Below are positions 44,906 through 56,385 of a stretch of DNA of 64,000 bases, piece after piece. The translations under genes and the position numbers were made by a program. The DNA is taken from NCBI RefSeq assembly GCF_030445035.2, contig NC_080690.1:30592796-30656795 (forward strand). Direction: 5' to 3'. Source of the stretch: Dasypus novemcinctus. Lineage: Eukaryota > Chordata > Mammalia > Cingulata > Dasypodidae. Position 1 is the stretch's first letter, and each line of letters opens with the position of its first letter. The notes beneath the pieces were generated by a model. It did no database searches and had not been told where the DNA came from. It worked only from the letters and a program-made list of their open reading frames with translations.

Positions 44906-45721
44906 AGTAAACCTAATTTACCCTCCCCCTTTTTGATCTCTAATTGAAACAAAGTAGAAGTGAACTTTTTTTAACTCAATTTATCTAAGAATTGGTTTCC
45001 TCATTTCATGAAATAAGGACAGTAAACCTAATCTTGTAAGGCTTGTTAGTAGTAAATGAAGTAAATATATACAAAATGCTTGAATGGTAGGAAAATGGGA
45101 CCTATCACTACAATTATTATTAGGTCATTTTTTTCAAAAAGCACTAAATAGTAATCTTTAGTTCATGGGCTAAAAATAAACTTCAAATTCTAGCCTTTTC
45201 CTCCTTTGTCTCTTTGGTGATTCTAAATTTGAATCCTCTGGTCACCAGGTTCCTCCACAGAAGGGGGCTCTTCATAGGCTAATTCACCAAATACCAGAAA
45301 TTATCCTCAAAACTTGTCTTAATCAAGGTAGGGCTAATGAAATATATTCTAATGTTAAAGGTTCAGACCTCTAATTTGGAGCAAATAAAATATATCCCGG
45401 AAATAAATTTTAATATAACATCCCAGGAAATACACAGAAAATGAAAAAGTAAAATAAAAGTGTGCAAGATTTTTGCATTGGAGGAAAGCATGGTTGAAGG
45501 AGAAAGTACAGAACTTTAAAATCCATAAATTTAAACAATAATATATTTTTATCTGCTTTCTACAAATCTCTCTTAGATGTGGCATAAAGATGACATTATT
45601 GATTCACTTTAAACATGGATAACTGGATGGCTTGCAGATTTTTATGGGTATTTTTTAAATAAAATGTGTTTATATTTTTAAAGCATTTGAAAACTTACTT
45701 ACTTTGCTTTTATACACAGGC
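44906..45721. other. Unassigned AT-rich DNA
   Basis: No repeat or gene recognised. Confidence 0.45.
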
Positions 45722-46893
45722 ATTGTTTTTGTTTCCTAGGCTGCTCAAAGCAAATACCATGAAATGAGTTGGATTAAAAATGGGAATTTATTTGCTCATG
45801 GTTCTGAGGCCAGAAAAATGTCCAAGTTAAGGCATCATCAAGGCAATGCTTTTCTCTTAAAGCCAGCTGTCAGTGATCCTTGGCTCCTCTGCCACAAGGC
45901 AAGGCACATGGAGACTTCTAATTTGCTAAAGGCTACCAAAGTGAAACACCAGACATGTGTTGGCTTTTATAAGGGGAATTTATTAGGATAAATTCTTACA
46001 GTTCCAAGGCTATGAAAATATCCAAATCAAGGCATCATTAGAGATGCTGTCTCACCAAAGGTCAGCTGCTGGTGATCCAGGACTCCTGTCAGGGGCCAGG
46101 CAAATTGGTGGCCAGTCTCTGCTTTGTCCTCCAGGCTCACTTTCTTCCTGAACTAAGTTTTGGGAGATCAGGCATATGGCTTGTCTGTCCCCAGGCCTCA
46201 TCTCTTCTGCTTCGGTCTGCTCTGATGATTCCAGCCTCCAGCCCCTCTCTTAGTCGCTCTGGGTTTCTCCCTTTCTGCAGCTGTAGGTGATCCTGGAATC
46301 CCCTCTCACATGGCAGGGTAAAAATTGGTAGCTCTCTTTTTCTGTGTCTCTGCATGTTTCTCTCATTTATAAAGGACTCCAGCAAGAGAGCCAGGAACAA
46401 CCCTGGGTCATGTCTCACTGAAGTACTCCAATCAAAGACACCAAATGAAGTTAATCCAATCAAAGGTTCCCACAATCTGATAAAAAGGCCCTTAACCGAA
46501 GTGATCTAATCAAAAGGTCCCTTAACTGAATCTAACCAAAGATTCCACCACATACAATAGGTTTACAGGCACAGGAATGGGTTCATTTAAGGACAGCATT
46601 TTCTGGGGTCCACAAAATACTCAAACCAGGACAGGGGTATCTGCTGGACTTTCCCTTCTCTTTGGGTTTCATTGATTTCCACTTCTAGCTTCCATGGCTT
46701 TCTTTCTGTCTGAATTTCATTCTCTTATAAAGGACAACAGTAATAGGATTAAGATTCATCCTGATTAAAGTGGATCATACCTTGACTGAAGTAGGCTCAT
46801 CCACAGATCCTACTTACAATGGGTTCACTCCCACAAGAATGGATTAAATTTTAAAACATATTTTTCTGGGTTATATATTTCTTCAAACCATCA
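45722..46893 (-). mobile_element. MaLR-type LTR, antisense, split by a second LTR
   Basis: Outer left part 45722-45923 ('tttcctaggctgctcaaagc', 'gggaatttatttgctcatgg', 'aagttaaggcatcatcaagg') and right part 46634-46893 ('tttcattctcttataaagga', 'gactgaagtaggctcatcc', 'cttcaaaccatcaca') are the reverse of the LTR type at 5116-5575. The two halves join logically if the inner LTR is removed. Confidence 0.82.
45924..46633 (-). mobile_element. LTR of another MaLR/ERVL type, antisense, nested in the first
   Basis: Left TG (tgctaaaggctaccaaagtg) and right CA (cacaaaatactcaaaccaggaca) frame a 710-bp block. Inside, 'tttataaggggaatttatta' is the reversed polyadenylation region and 'aaaaggcccttaaccgaagt' lies in the reversed 5' part. 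It interrupts the outer LTR and so is younger. A target duplication is not clear. Incidental open frames: 46072-46290 (+) and 46137-46475 (-). Confidence 0.78.
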
Positions 46894-47099
46894 CAGACAT
46901 AAATTCCAAAGAGTTTCACAGGAATAAAAGGGAACTAAGGCCCAAAGTAGAAAATTAAAATTATGAAGCCATTTACATTCTTCCCTGTCTCCATTTTTAA
47001 CACTATATAATAAGAATAGATATTGAAATGAAATTTGATGCCCCAAATTCCTCCAGCTTTTCATGATCTCTCCCATTGTATCACTAACCAAATCATATA

Positions 47100-47345
47100 G
47101 TTTAAGTAATAACTTCCCTATTGAAAATAACTCCTACCTGACCTCCCTCCCCTGACACATACTTTCTCTCCAAACACCTTGCTGATTTTCTTTACAGCAC
47201 TGATCTTAAGCTTTGCTCATTTTATTTTTAATTTAAGTTTTAAATATTTTCTTTACTAAAATGTATGCTCCAGAATGTCAGAACCTGTGTATCTCTTCTT
47301 TACTCTTTTTATGTCTAAAGCCTAGCAGAGTCCCTGATACATAGA
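47100..47345 (+). mobile_element. L2 LINE 3' region, sense (relic)
   Basis: 'ctctccaaacaccttgctga', 'aaatgtatgctccagaatgt' and 'tagcagagtccctgatacat' follow the L2 3' plan. Confidence 0.65.
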
Positions 47346-47363
47346 AGACAGCCAAAGACTTTT

Positions 47364-47496
47364 GGAAAAGGAAAGGAGAAAGGGAAAAAGGAGGAAGGGG
47401 GACAAACAAAAAAGGAAGGAAGAAAAGGAAAGGCAGAGAAGGGGAAACAAAGGGGGAGGGGGAGAAAAAGGAAAGAAAAGGAGAGAAGGAAAAAGG
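47364..47496. repeat. Polypurine (GA-rich) tract
   Basis: About 133 bases almost entirely A/G with only a few C, built from GGAAAGGAGAAAGGG-like units. Such polypurine/polypyrimidine DNA can adopt triplex (H-DNA) structures. The antisense open frame 47315-47575 (Phe/Leu/Ser/Pro) is an artefact. Confidence 0.88.
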
Positions 47497-48839
47497 TAAA
47501 TAGCTTAAGCCTTAACCCATGTACTAGGAGACTTACTCTCCTTTTGCCAGTCCCTATTACCCCCTGCTTGATCATTTTTTAATATTTAACTTTCTTCTTG
47601 ATCTTGTTATCCAATCTCAACTGCAGGTCTAGCCACTGGAAACCATCCTTTCATCAAGGTACTATTAACCCCAGACTATTGTTGTAGCAAAATTTGCTAA
47701 AGTTTGTTGTGGCAGAGGGTAATTCTTTTTTAAGGCAGAAAAAATCTTTTAATACAAGATTTCACCATTCCTACAAATCAATGGACCTTTCCCCTCTGCA
47801 AAATTTATCCCCAGTGGCTGTGATTTTCTTCTATCTTGCCTCTATCCTTACATCTCTTTTCTCTCCTTGTTCCCCCAAAATGCCACCTTATTCCCAACCT
47901 AGTGTTCATGCACAGTAATTTAGATCTCCTTCTTCCCAGTCCTGCTTCAATATTCATTTTTCATCCTGTTGCAAAGGCACTGCTTATTTACTCATTATTT
48001 ATTTATACCTTGCCTCATTCCACAAAGGACTGAAGTTGTATTACAGGATCACCTGTAATAAAAAATAAAGAAATAAAAGAAAATGTAAGTACAATATGAA
48101 CAAAGGATTATGAGTAATTGAGTTTTGCTCAACTGAGGTAAAAAATGGGGCAGGACCAGTGAGTTAATATAAAATATTAGGGCCAGGAAAGGCATATAAT
48201 GTGAGAGGTAGATCTGAGCTCAGGGAGTAATAAAATACCAAGATACAATACTTAGAGTAAGAAGTTTTTAGACTCTTAAATAATCTGGACATTTGTCTGA
48301 GTTTCCAGGCAGCCAATATTAAAAGGGAAACATGGATGGTTTTATAATTCTCCTCAGCCACATGAGGTAAATATGACACCTCCTCAGGGGAAACAAATCT
48401 TGCCTTAGCACTTAATTCTAAATGAAATTTTATATGCACACATATTGAGAAAAAATAAACCAAGGGCAGGGAAATTAGCTGAGAGGCAAGATTCCAGGGC
48501 TGAACTAATAAACTCATGAACATGGAGAGATAATGGGAAGGGGAATATACTGGTTGATATTAGCATGGTAAAATCAATAGGAAATGGGTATCTGATGCAT
48601 GCAGGTACTTGGAGAAGAGGGAGATTGCATGGTAAGAAGACAGCATTTTCTTTTGGCCCCTTTGGACCAGTCCCTGCCTCTGCCTTCCTCGTGCTTCAGC
48701 TTTATGGCTGGATTGTGTTGTATTTAACATTGGGGAGATTGTGTGAATGTAGCTTCTTCCCTGAGCCACAATCACTTATATTGGAACCAGGGGCAGACAG
48801 AGCTCTGGGCTAGAACTTTAATATGCCACTCACTGAAAT
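47497..48839. other. Unassigned DNA
   Basis: No repeat family firmly recognised. Open frames on both strands (47694-48033, 48164-48523, 48560-48813) overlap each other and lack recognisable domains. 47690-48050 is pyrimidine-rich. Confidence 0.45.
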
Positions 48840-49300
48840 AGCTATTTTCCTTAATGGTCGCTATCCAAAGAAGAGCCCAGTGAAGGTGACATTGGCTATT
48901 AACCTATTCTGAGTGTGGAAGGCCCACACAAATGATGCCTGAATTGTTCCTCAAGAACAATTTGGGTGTGAATAGAAACTGCAAAATAGGCTCTGCCACC
49001 GACGAATAAAAGATCCCTATCATACATGCAGAAGTTATTCTTCAAGATTTGCTAGTTAAGTAAGCAGGCTTATAACCACAAGTAGATATATGTGAGGATT
49101 ATTTTTCAAACCAGTAAAACAAAAGTAACAGGCTTTACCACTGATTGTGTTTATTAAATTGCTCAGCGTGACATCATTAATAGTCTCAAAAAACAATTTG
49201 GGTGTGCAAAGTGACCCAGAATAGAACCTATTATGATGTGTAAACTATTTTAAATATCCACTGAGTGTTTTTTATGACTTGCCCTTCAAGGAAGGAGATT
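48840..49300. other. Non-repeat block with a palindrome and a repeated 15-mer
   Basis: No repeat recognised. A perfect inverted repeat aattgttc (48942-48949) / gaacaatt (48955-48962) with a 5-base loop lies here, and aacaatttgggtgtg occurs at 48956-48970 and again at 49192-49206. AACAAT is a core recognised by SOX proteins. Candidate regulatory DNA only. Confidence 0.3.
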
Positions 49301-50365
49301 TTAAAGGCATAGGAAGTAGCATTTCTTCTGCCACCATCACAGGCTATAAACAAAGGCTAGTCCTTAAGACATTTGTGGCTTTCCAGTGAAGATAGGGCAG
49401 GAAGACATGCCTCAGTCTAGTCTTTGGTCTATATTTCAGAGTGAAAAAATGTATGTATGTACACACATGTACATTATATCTCTGTAAATAACATACATAT
49501 AAATGTATATATTGTGATATTCACATGTATTTGTATCTATACACAGGTATGTATGTCACATACATGCATGTGTGTGCTTGCACCAAAATCACCTTTTCCT
49601 GATTCTGCAAAGGGATGAAAGTGATGGTGGCATATGGTCAAAAACATGTTGTTAAGACATTTTCCTAGTGAATTAGACTCAATTCATTGACACTAGTGCC
49701 TGATATAGTAGTTGTAAGTCACTAGCTTTAAAGGACAACATGTCAGGAAATAGAAGAATTGTAGAAAGGGGGAAGTAGGAGCTGCTGGGAGAAAGATGAG
49801 AATGTAAAAGAAATGGCAAGAAGCTCATGGAGTAAACATTGTGTTGAAGTTCAATGCCTTGCATGACTGTGTGCTGAAACACACATCTTTCCTAGAGAGA
49901 AAATCACAGATTGAATCATTCAACACTGGGGAAATTGAAAATGGGCCAGATTTTAGGGTGAAGAAAAAAACAGAGGGCAAGAAGGACTGAGCACTTTAGA
50001 CATATCTACCCAGATGCTTGCTAGGCGTTTAACATATACTATCTCCTGTAATATGTATATGCTAAACTCCAATTCTGAAACCCCAAATCTCTTAATACAT
50101 TTTTGTAACTTGTTAGTGCAAAATCTGACCTGACCTAAATTAATTTTGTGGCATTATCTGACTTGGAAAAATGTAAATTTATTTGTAGTATTTTTAAAAT
50201 GTCTTAATATTAATAAATTATCAATGTGCCTGTGCTATGTAATATGGAATATATACTTAAAGTTATCTTTCTAAAATCTATAAAAAGTACTTAAATTCTG
50301 AAACATTTGACACTATGGGTTTTAGACTAGATATTGTGGTATATGTGATATCTATTTTTATGTGC
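49301..50365. other. Unassigned, with a TATG/ACAC low-complexity stretch
   Basis: 49448-49570 is rich in ATGTATGTAC and ACACATGTACAT units. 50050-50340 has the texture of an old, unplaced interspersed repeat. Confidence 0.45.
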
Positions 50366-50369
50366 CAGT

Positions 50370-50525
50370 CCATTCTGCTAATGCTTGTTTAGTATTTACT
50401 CATTTAATTCTCATTGCAACCCTTTGAGGTAGATAAGATGGAACCCTGTCCATAGATAAGAATATATAGGCCTTACTTGAGAATTATTTACTTGCTCAAG
50501 TTTACACAGTTCATAAATATCAAGA
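50370..50525 (-). mobile_element. MIR SINE, antisense (relic)
   Basis: 'tttagtatttactcatttaa', 'ccctttgaggtagataagat' and 'tcaagtttacacagttcata' are reversed MIR text. Confidence 0.7.
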
Positions 50526-52756
50526 ACGTCTTTCAGATTTTTAAAATTCCTTTCTAAACCCAGAAGCTTTTTATCCACATGAGCAAAATTACAGGAGAAA
50601 ATACAAAAATGAAGTGAAAAAATAGTCTGTTTCTTGAAAATTGGTGCTCAAGAACAATGATCCAATCAATCTTGAAGCTGTTCGCTTTAAGGAGGGAGAC
50701 AAAAATAATTAACAATATTAGAATAGGACATATGCTTCAAGATTTCATTATGACACTGTTCAGGAAATACTAGAAGTTCAATTCAGGGTCCCCAAATAAG
50801 TTTTTTAGAAATAGCACCTTCTTTGCTTTTTAACTCAGCAGTTCTCAACAAGATCTCAACAGTAAATTGGCACCAGATCAAGGATGAATGACGTTCTTAC
50901 GTTCCTCCCTTCCCATCAACAAATATAACATTTTTAGCGCTTTGGTTAAAATTCCTCTTCACATGGAAGGTACTCAATAATATATATTGAATTGAATACA
51001 ACAATGTTATTTTAATTAATGAAACCTTTGGCTTGGCTATATTTTTGAAGTGCATCATTAAGTTTCAAAAGTTTATTAACAGTATTAAATTGCAGAACTC
51101 AAAAAGTGTTTGAAAAATGCCTCTGCACACTATTACTTCCAGACAATTCTCCGAGGACTGAAAAAGGACTTGTTTGGGCAGCATCCCAGATGCAGTAGCT
51201 CACCAAGAGTCTTGGGATGTGGAGAATCACCCTCTCTGTATTTTTAAATGAACTGTTACATACATACATGCACATGCATACACACACACACAGAAAGAAG
51301 TAGAAAAAAATCCTATTCTATTTTAAAATAGAAATAAATTAAATAGGACTCACTTTTTCACAAGTAAATGAAATGCTTAACAAATTGATGTTTAGCAGAA
51401 CACAAAGCTTTTGGCAGTCATCAATTGTGCTAAATACACAGCATTAAATTAATTGCAAGTTAGGTGGCATTTCCACATGATATGTCTTCGAATGGTAGAT
51501 TCTCCATTCAAATAGTTTGGTTGGCCATATAAAGCCATTAACAGAGAGTAGTTAGCCCCTCTCTGCCTAGAAAAGCATCCACATTTAGCAATCTGAAATC
51601 AAATGGTTGCGATGATCACTATGCCACATACAGTGAGATGTGACAATTTAGAAAGACAATGGTTATGTTAATCTATTCAATGGAGTTTCAAAGTTAGTGG
51701 CATTCAAAAAGATAAATAAAAACATAAGCTCTACAGCTGTTTAGACAGATGAGCAAACAAAGGAACCGGTACTTTGCCAGCGGGTTAGATTCTCTTTTTT
51801 TTTGTCTTGTTTATGTTGCCTTACAGTTTGTCATTATTTTCTTTAGTGTGTAATATAGATAATAGATTAAGGGATGATTCTAATAAATTATACGCTGTAA
51901 GGATTTGTCACCATGTCAAGGAAAATTTGCACAAGACATAAAAGGTCTCCTGAAGTTGCCTTTAGTTTCAGAATTTTCGGAGCAGGAGCTTTATGTGCTG
52001 CTTGAAGGCATGTCCACATGCCATTAAGTATACATTTCTTTTGCTTTCTCATTGGACATGTACTTTAAATGGTGAGTTGTAGGTCACCAGATGTTTTCAT
52101 AAGATGGAGGTGCTTACAGACATACATACCACTCAATGAGATAATTTCCCTCATGATCTGAGCCTGTAATCTTATTTTTCCATGTCTCCAAACATTATAA
52201 TACATTAATGTCAAACCAACACCAATGAAAAGAATAAAAGTTTTAAAAAATCATAATCATATTTACAAACACAGACAATTCATTTTTATTCATTTTTTAT
52301 TCCTTAAGTTGTTTATCCTCCCATTTTTTTAAGTTAAAATATCCAGAGATATGTCTACATTTCCTACTCAGCTACTAGATTTTTTTTATCAATGCCTCTT
52401 TTTATATTTTCAAAATATTTGCACTTGCTTTTGAAATTATTTTCTTTCTTTTTTGCAAAATAGTCTTTGTTCTTTAGTTTTAGTTGAATATTTGATTCTT
52501 TTATTTGATGATTTATTTTATCCTAGAAAATAATATAATTTGAAGTTAGGGCTTTTTTATTTTCTAAATAGTTGTATTATCAAATTTTTATTTATTCCTT
52601 AGTCCAAATGCACTTACAAAGAATCATTTTTTATGGTTAAAACCCCTCCAACCTGTTGGATATAAATATCAACTAGTAGTTTTAGTATATTTTAATGAAA
52701 TAATATATGAATTACATAACTGCTGATTTTTTATTTGTATTGATTTTCTCTGTAAC
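50526..52756. other. Mostly unassigned; 51400-52000 a candidate conserved block
   Basis: No repeat family recognised except a CA/CATA stretch at about 51257-51292 and T-rich text at 52280-52600. 51400-52000 is free of simple repeats and reads as unique sequence. Confidence 0.4.
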
Positions 52757-53247
52757 TGTTGGACAAAAAAGACACCTAAAGAGATGTCACCCCACTCTAG
52801 TACAGGTGTTAAGACTGCCAGCCAAAGAATGACTTACACAGGCTCTGATGGAAAGACTTTTTACTCACATGGCAAAGAGACAGGACAAGATCAGCTTCCT
52901 AGCCAGTGTCGGTTCCCCACAGCCTGAAGGCCTCAAGTCTGTGGGTGGCTGAAGCTGCGAGGTCCCTTCTCTTATGCTTGTGCACTGTCGCAATAGAGGA
53001 ATCCCACTTGTTCCCTCCCTTTTAGGGAGAGTTCTACCACCAGGGTATGAGTTGGATGTCATAAAACATGCCCACCAGAGTCAGACCATCTCTAAGTGAA
53101 TATTTACATACACTTGCGGCAATACAGGAAAGAATCTTCTGGGGGGTTATGTTTTATCCTGCCAGGCTGACCCACCTGTTACTGAGCACAGGATTTGTGA
53201 GTCCCAGGGAAAGGTGGAAGGCTGAGTTAGGACTGTACTCTACCACA
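52757..53247 (-). mobile_element. Solo endogenous-retrovirus LTR, antisense
   Basis: 491 bp framed by TG (tgttggacaaaaaagacacc) and CA (gactgtactctaccaca), with an exact 5-bp target-site duplication gtaac (52752-52756 and 53248-53252). Read on the minus strand it begins TGTGGTAGAG and ends GTCCAACA. It is GC-richer than the flanks; an AGTAAA-like signal lies near the minus-strand 3' end. No internal viral sequence adjoins it, so it is a solo LTR. Class uncertain: the text looks like class I, while 5-bp duplications are more usual in ERVL. Open frames 52865-53062 and 53068-53256 are incidental. Confidence 0.88.
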
Positions 53248-53294
53248 GTAACCTAGGTATGATACATATTTTGGAGTTCAAAGTATGAGTGCTT

Positions 53295-53650
53295 TCTGAC
53301 AGTCACTGTGCTAAGCAATATGTACATTACCTTATTGAGTTTTAAGAAAAATCTAATGGCTGGGTATCATTATTAACCCTCACCAGTTTATAAATCAGAA
53401 GGTGAAGTATAGAGCAATTAAATATTTTATCCTAGGCTACTTATTTAGGGCCAGTGTTTAGTATAAATATATCCCAAATATTGTAAGAGACATATTTACA
53501 CTAAAAAAAAAATGTTCATTTATCTGAAATTCAAATGTAACCAGGCATCCATATTTTTATTTGCTAAATCTGGCAATCTTACTAAGGACAGGAATTTGAA
53601 TTCAGGTCAATCTGACCCTAAAGACAGGCATCGGCATTCCTACTCCTTTA
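53295..53650 (-). mobile_element. MIR SINE, antisense, split by a foldback element
   Basis: 53295-53455 ('cactgtgctaagcaatatgt', 'aaccctcaccagtttataaa') and 53595-53650 ('ttgaattcaggtcaatctga') are reversed MIR text separated by the palindromic insert at 53456-53583. Confidence 0.65.
53456..53583 (+). mobile_element. Palindromic MER-type DNA element (hAT-like), partial
   Basis: 'tagtataaatatatcc' and the reverse complement of 'agacatatttacacta' pair with each other, giving an imperfect foldback at 53455-53500. The following 'tctgaaattcaaatgtaacc' and 'tttgctaaatctggcaatct' are the arm of a familiar palindromic mammalian repeat. Family name not assigned. Confidence 0.55.
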
Positions 53651-54149
53651 CTTCAGAAGGCATCTGATATCCATATATCAATCCAAACTTTATAGTCTTA
53701 TTACTTATACCATAATTTACTGTTTTTGTTTGTTCTATCAGAGAGTAAAACAGTGAGGAAATATATCCCAGTGCCCATTTTCATTATATAAAATTATTTC
53801 ATGTACTAGCTGAAAACAGAAGTGAGAACTCAGCAGCATAATGATGGTTGAAGAGAAAAGATGGAGAATGAAAACAAAAGGACTTTAGCAATTAGCTCGA
53901 GTGTTTCACAAAGAAATGTCATTCAAATTATTTTTTCCTACTTTAGTGGTAAATCACATTTATTAAGAAGTGTTTTAACCCTAACCTTTACTCTCCCTCC
54001 ATTCAAAACTGAACACATATATGCAAGATGCTGGAGTATACAAACAGAAGAAAAGCCGCAACTCCAATTTAAGGCACACATAGTCTACATAGGGAATAAA
54101 GCATGAAAGAAGAGAAAGGTCCTTTATGGAGCACTACAGTTTTCCTGAG
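53651..54149. other. Unassigned DNA
   Basis: No repeat recognised. The 81-codon open frame 53861-54106 has no domain features. Confidence 0.45.
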
Positions 54150-54310
54150 ACTGTCGGAGACTCCCAACAAACCTAAAATTCTGCAGTCATATTCTCTTTT
54201 TTAAAAATGAGAATATTGAAGCTGGAGGAAGTGGGTTGAATAATTTGCCCCAAATCTCAAAATTATTTAATAGTGTTAGAATTCAAATCTGTGATTGACT
54301 CCAGGGGTTC
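54150..54310 (-). mobile_element. MIR SINE, antisense (relic)
   Basis: 'aaaaatgagaatattgaagc', 'aataatttgccccaaatctc' and 'tagaattcaaatctgtgatt' are reversed MIR text. Confidence 0.7.
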
Positions 54311-54324
54311 TGCTTATTTCTATT

Positions 54325-54430
54325 ATTCATTCATTCAATGAATGTCTACTGAGAGTCTATTATGTTCTGGGCTCAGCTCTAAGCTCTGAAGATCCTGTGC
54401 TGAGCAAGGCAGACAGCATCACTGCTTCAG
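54325..54430 (-). mobile_element. L2 LINE 3' end, antisense (relic)
   Basis: 'attcattcattcaatgaatg', 'tctattatgttctgggctca' and 'cctgtgctgagcaaggcaga' are the reversed L2 3' tip. Confidence 0.75.
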
Positions 54431-54435
54431 GGGCT

Positions 54436-54930
54436 GCATTAATCTCTTACCACAGACATAACAAAATACCACAACCACAATGCTTAAAACAACATAGTTT
54501 TATCAATTTATAGTTCTGGAGGTCAGAAGTCCGAAATGGGACTAAAAGAGAGAAAATCAAGGTGTCGGCAGGGTTGTGCTCCTTCTGGCAGCTCCAAGGA
54601 AGAATCCATTTCTTTGTCTTTTCCAGCTTCCAGAGTCTTTCTGTATCTTTTGTTTTGAGGACCCCTTCCTTCATTACAGCTGGCAATGGCAAGTAGGAAT
54701 TTTCTCACATCATGCCATACTAACATTGACTGTCTGCCTTCCTCTTACACTTATAAGGATCCTTGTGATTACACTGAGCTACCCCTAATCCAGTATAATG
54801 TCCCCATCTCAAGGCCAACTGATTAGCATCCTTCATTCTATTTGCAATTTTATTTCTTCTATGTTATGTAACCTCATATATTCACAGGTAAGATATGGTT
54901 ATCTTTGAGGAGTTACTAATCTGTCTACAC
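54436..54930 (-). mobile_element. MLT1-type MaLR LTR, antisense
   Basis: 'cataacaaaataccacaacc', 'ttatagttctggaggtcaga', 'atcaaggtgtcggcagggtt', 'cacttataaggatccttgtg' and 'tgtccccatctcaaggccaa' occur in the reversed MLT1 order. Overlapping short open frames on both strands are incidental. Confidence 0.82.
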
Positions 54931-55099
54931 TAGGGACTTTCTTTATAATGTGTGGAAATGGAGATATAATTCTTGCCACAATCTAAAATTATCATATTTT
55001 AGATAATACTCTCCATTAAGATAACAAAATAAGATAAATTTAAAATGAAGAAATATAAATGTAGACAATGAATTGGGGTGAGAGGGCATGGAGCGGAGT

Positions 55100-55465
55100 G
55101 CAATTTCAAAGCAGAGAAGAAGGTCTTTCTGAGATTTTATAGGCAAGAAGGTGCCAGCTAAGGGGCTACCTAGGGAAAGGATACTTCTGGCAGAGAGATC
55201 CGAAAGTGCCAAAGCCCTAAAACTGAATGAGTTTGGAATAGTCTTTAAAAAGAAAGATGACAGGAAGATAATGAGCCAACAGGAGAGAACAGTTTGGGAA
55301 TGCCCAAATTGCCTCACAGGTACCTATTTCTCTACCTCTCCTTAAGTGGGATTAGAGTGCTATTGAATAGGTTTAAGCAGTGCTTTAAAAATAGTTTTAT
55401 ATTGTGGAAGTACACCTTGGCTACTATAAGAAGAATGACTTATACAGGACAAGAGAGGAATTAGT
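55100..55465 (-). mobile_element. L2-like LINE, antisense (relic)
   Basis: 'ggtctttctgagattttata', 'agtgccaaagccctaaaact' and 'gtggaagtacaccttggct' resemble reversed L2 sequence upstream of its 3' tip. Moderate support. Confidence 0.5.
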
Positions 55466-55574
55466 AAAATCAATGGGTCGGGGTTGGGGGGATAACGGTA
55501 CTTTGGACCAGGCATATCTTAAAGGAGTTGGAGAGCATGGACCTATTTGGCATAATCTTTGGAGATAAAATCTA

Positions 55575-55660
55575 CAGTGGGGTTTCTCAGCCTTGGCACC
55601 ATTAACTTTTACAGCCAGATAATTTTTTGTTGTGGGAGAACTGCCATTGTCTTGTTGAGA
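55575..55660 (+). mobile_element. Ancient interspersed-repeat fragment (possible DNA transposon)
   Basis: 'gtttctcagccttggcacca' followed by 'cagccagataattttttgtt' is a familiar mammalian repeat signature. Family not assigned. Confidence 0.45.
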
Positions 55661-55998
55661 GTCAGCGAACTAGAGGATGTGGTGAAGGCTTGAATGAGAG
55701 ATATGAGAGAAAAAGAGGAATCCTGAGGCTCCTGAGTTTAGGCTTCCATAAACCAGATCATATCATCCTTTTTTTTTTACTGTTTTCAGAACATTTAAAG
55801 ACATTTTTTATTTTTTGTATTAATTAGAGACTGGTAACATTGATACCTCTAAGAATCCACAAGGCAAGGTGTTCATAAAAAAAGCTTGAAACACATTTAT
55901 GAAAACACATTTCCTAATAATGAAATGGCACACTTGACTTTATGGAAGCAAAATTCTATGGACCTGTTCCCCCAGCCACAAAATGATCACCATGGGGT

Positions 55999-56385
55999 TG
56001 GGTACTGAGACATGTACCCCCAAAAAGACTTATTCAAGTCTTAATCCACATTCCTGTGGGTGCGAACCCACATGTGAACAGGACCTTTGAATATTATTAT
56101 CTGTTAGGGTGTAGAAAAACTACATAAGTGTGAATCTTAATCCAAATTACAAGCGGGAGGAAATTTGACTAAAAAGGAGAGAGAGGTCAAAAGAAGCCAA
56201 AAGGATAGGCTACCATGTGACAAAGTACTGTCATCACCAGAATGATACCAACTCCAGGAGAAAGTACGACCTTGTTGACATTTTGATTTTGCATTTTTAG
56301 CCTCAAAACCATGAGACAATAATTCTTGTTGTTTAAGCAAACCCATTGGGTGTTATTTGACATAGTGATCTGGCAAACTAAGACA
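55999..56385 (+). mobile_element. MaLR-type LTR, sense
   Basis: 'tgggtactgagacatgtacc', 'cacattcctgtgggtgcgaa', 'gaaagtacgaccttgttgac', 'ttgttgtttaagcaaaccca' and the end 'gatctggcaaactaagaca' follow the MaLR LTR plan. It is one of several copies of this broad type in the window. No target duplication seen. Confidence 0.75.

Noticed and set aside
46137..46475. 112-codon antisense frame rich in charged residues
   Set aside because: Lies wholly inside the inner LTR, a non-coding region.
47315..47575. 86-codon Phe/Ser/Leu-rich antisense frame
   Set aside because: Translation of the polypurine tract's complementary strand.
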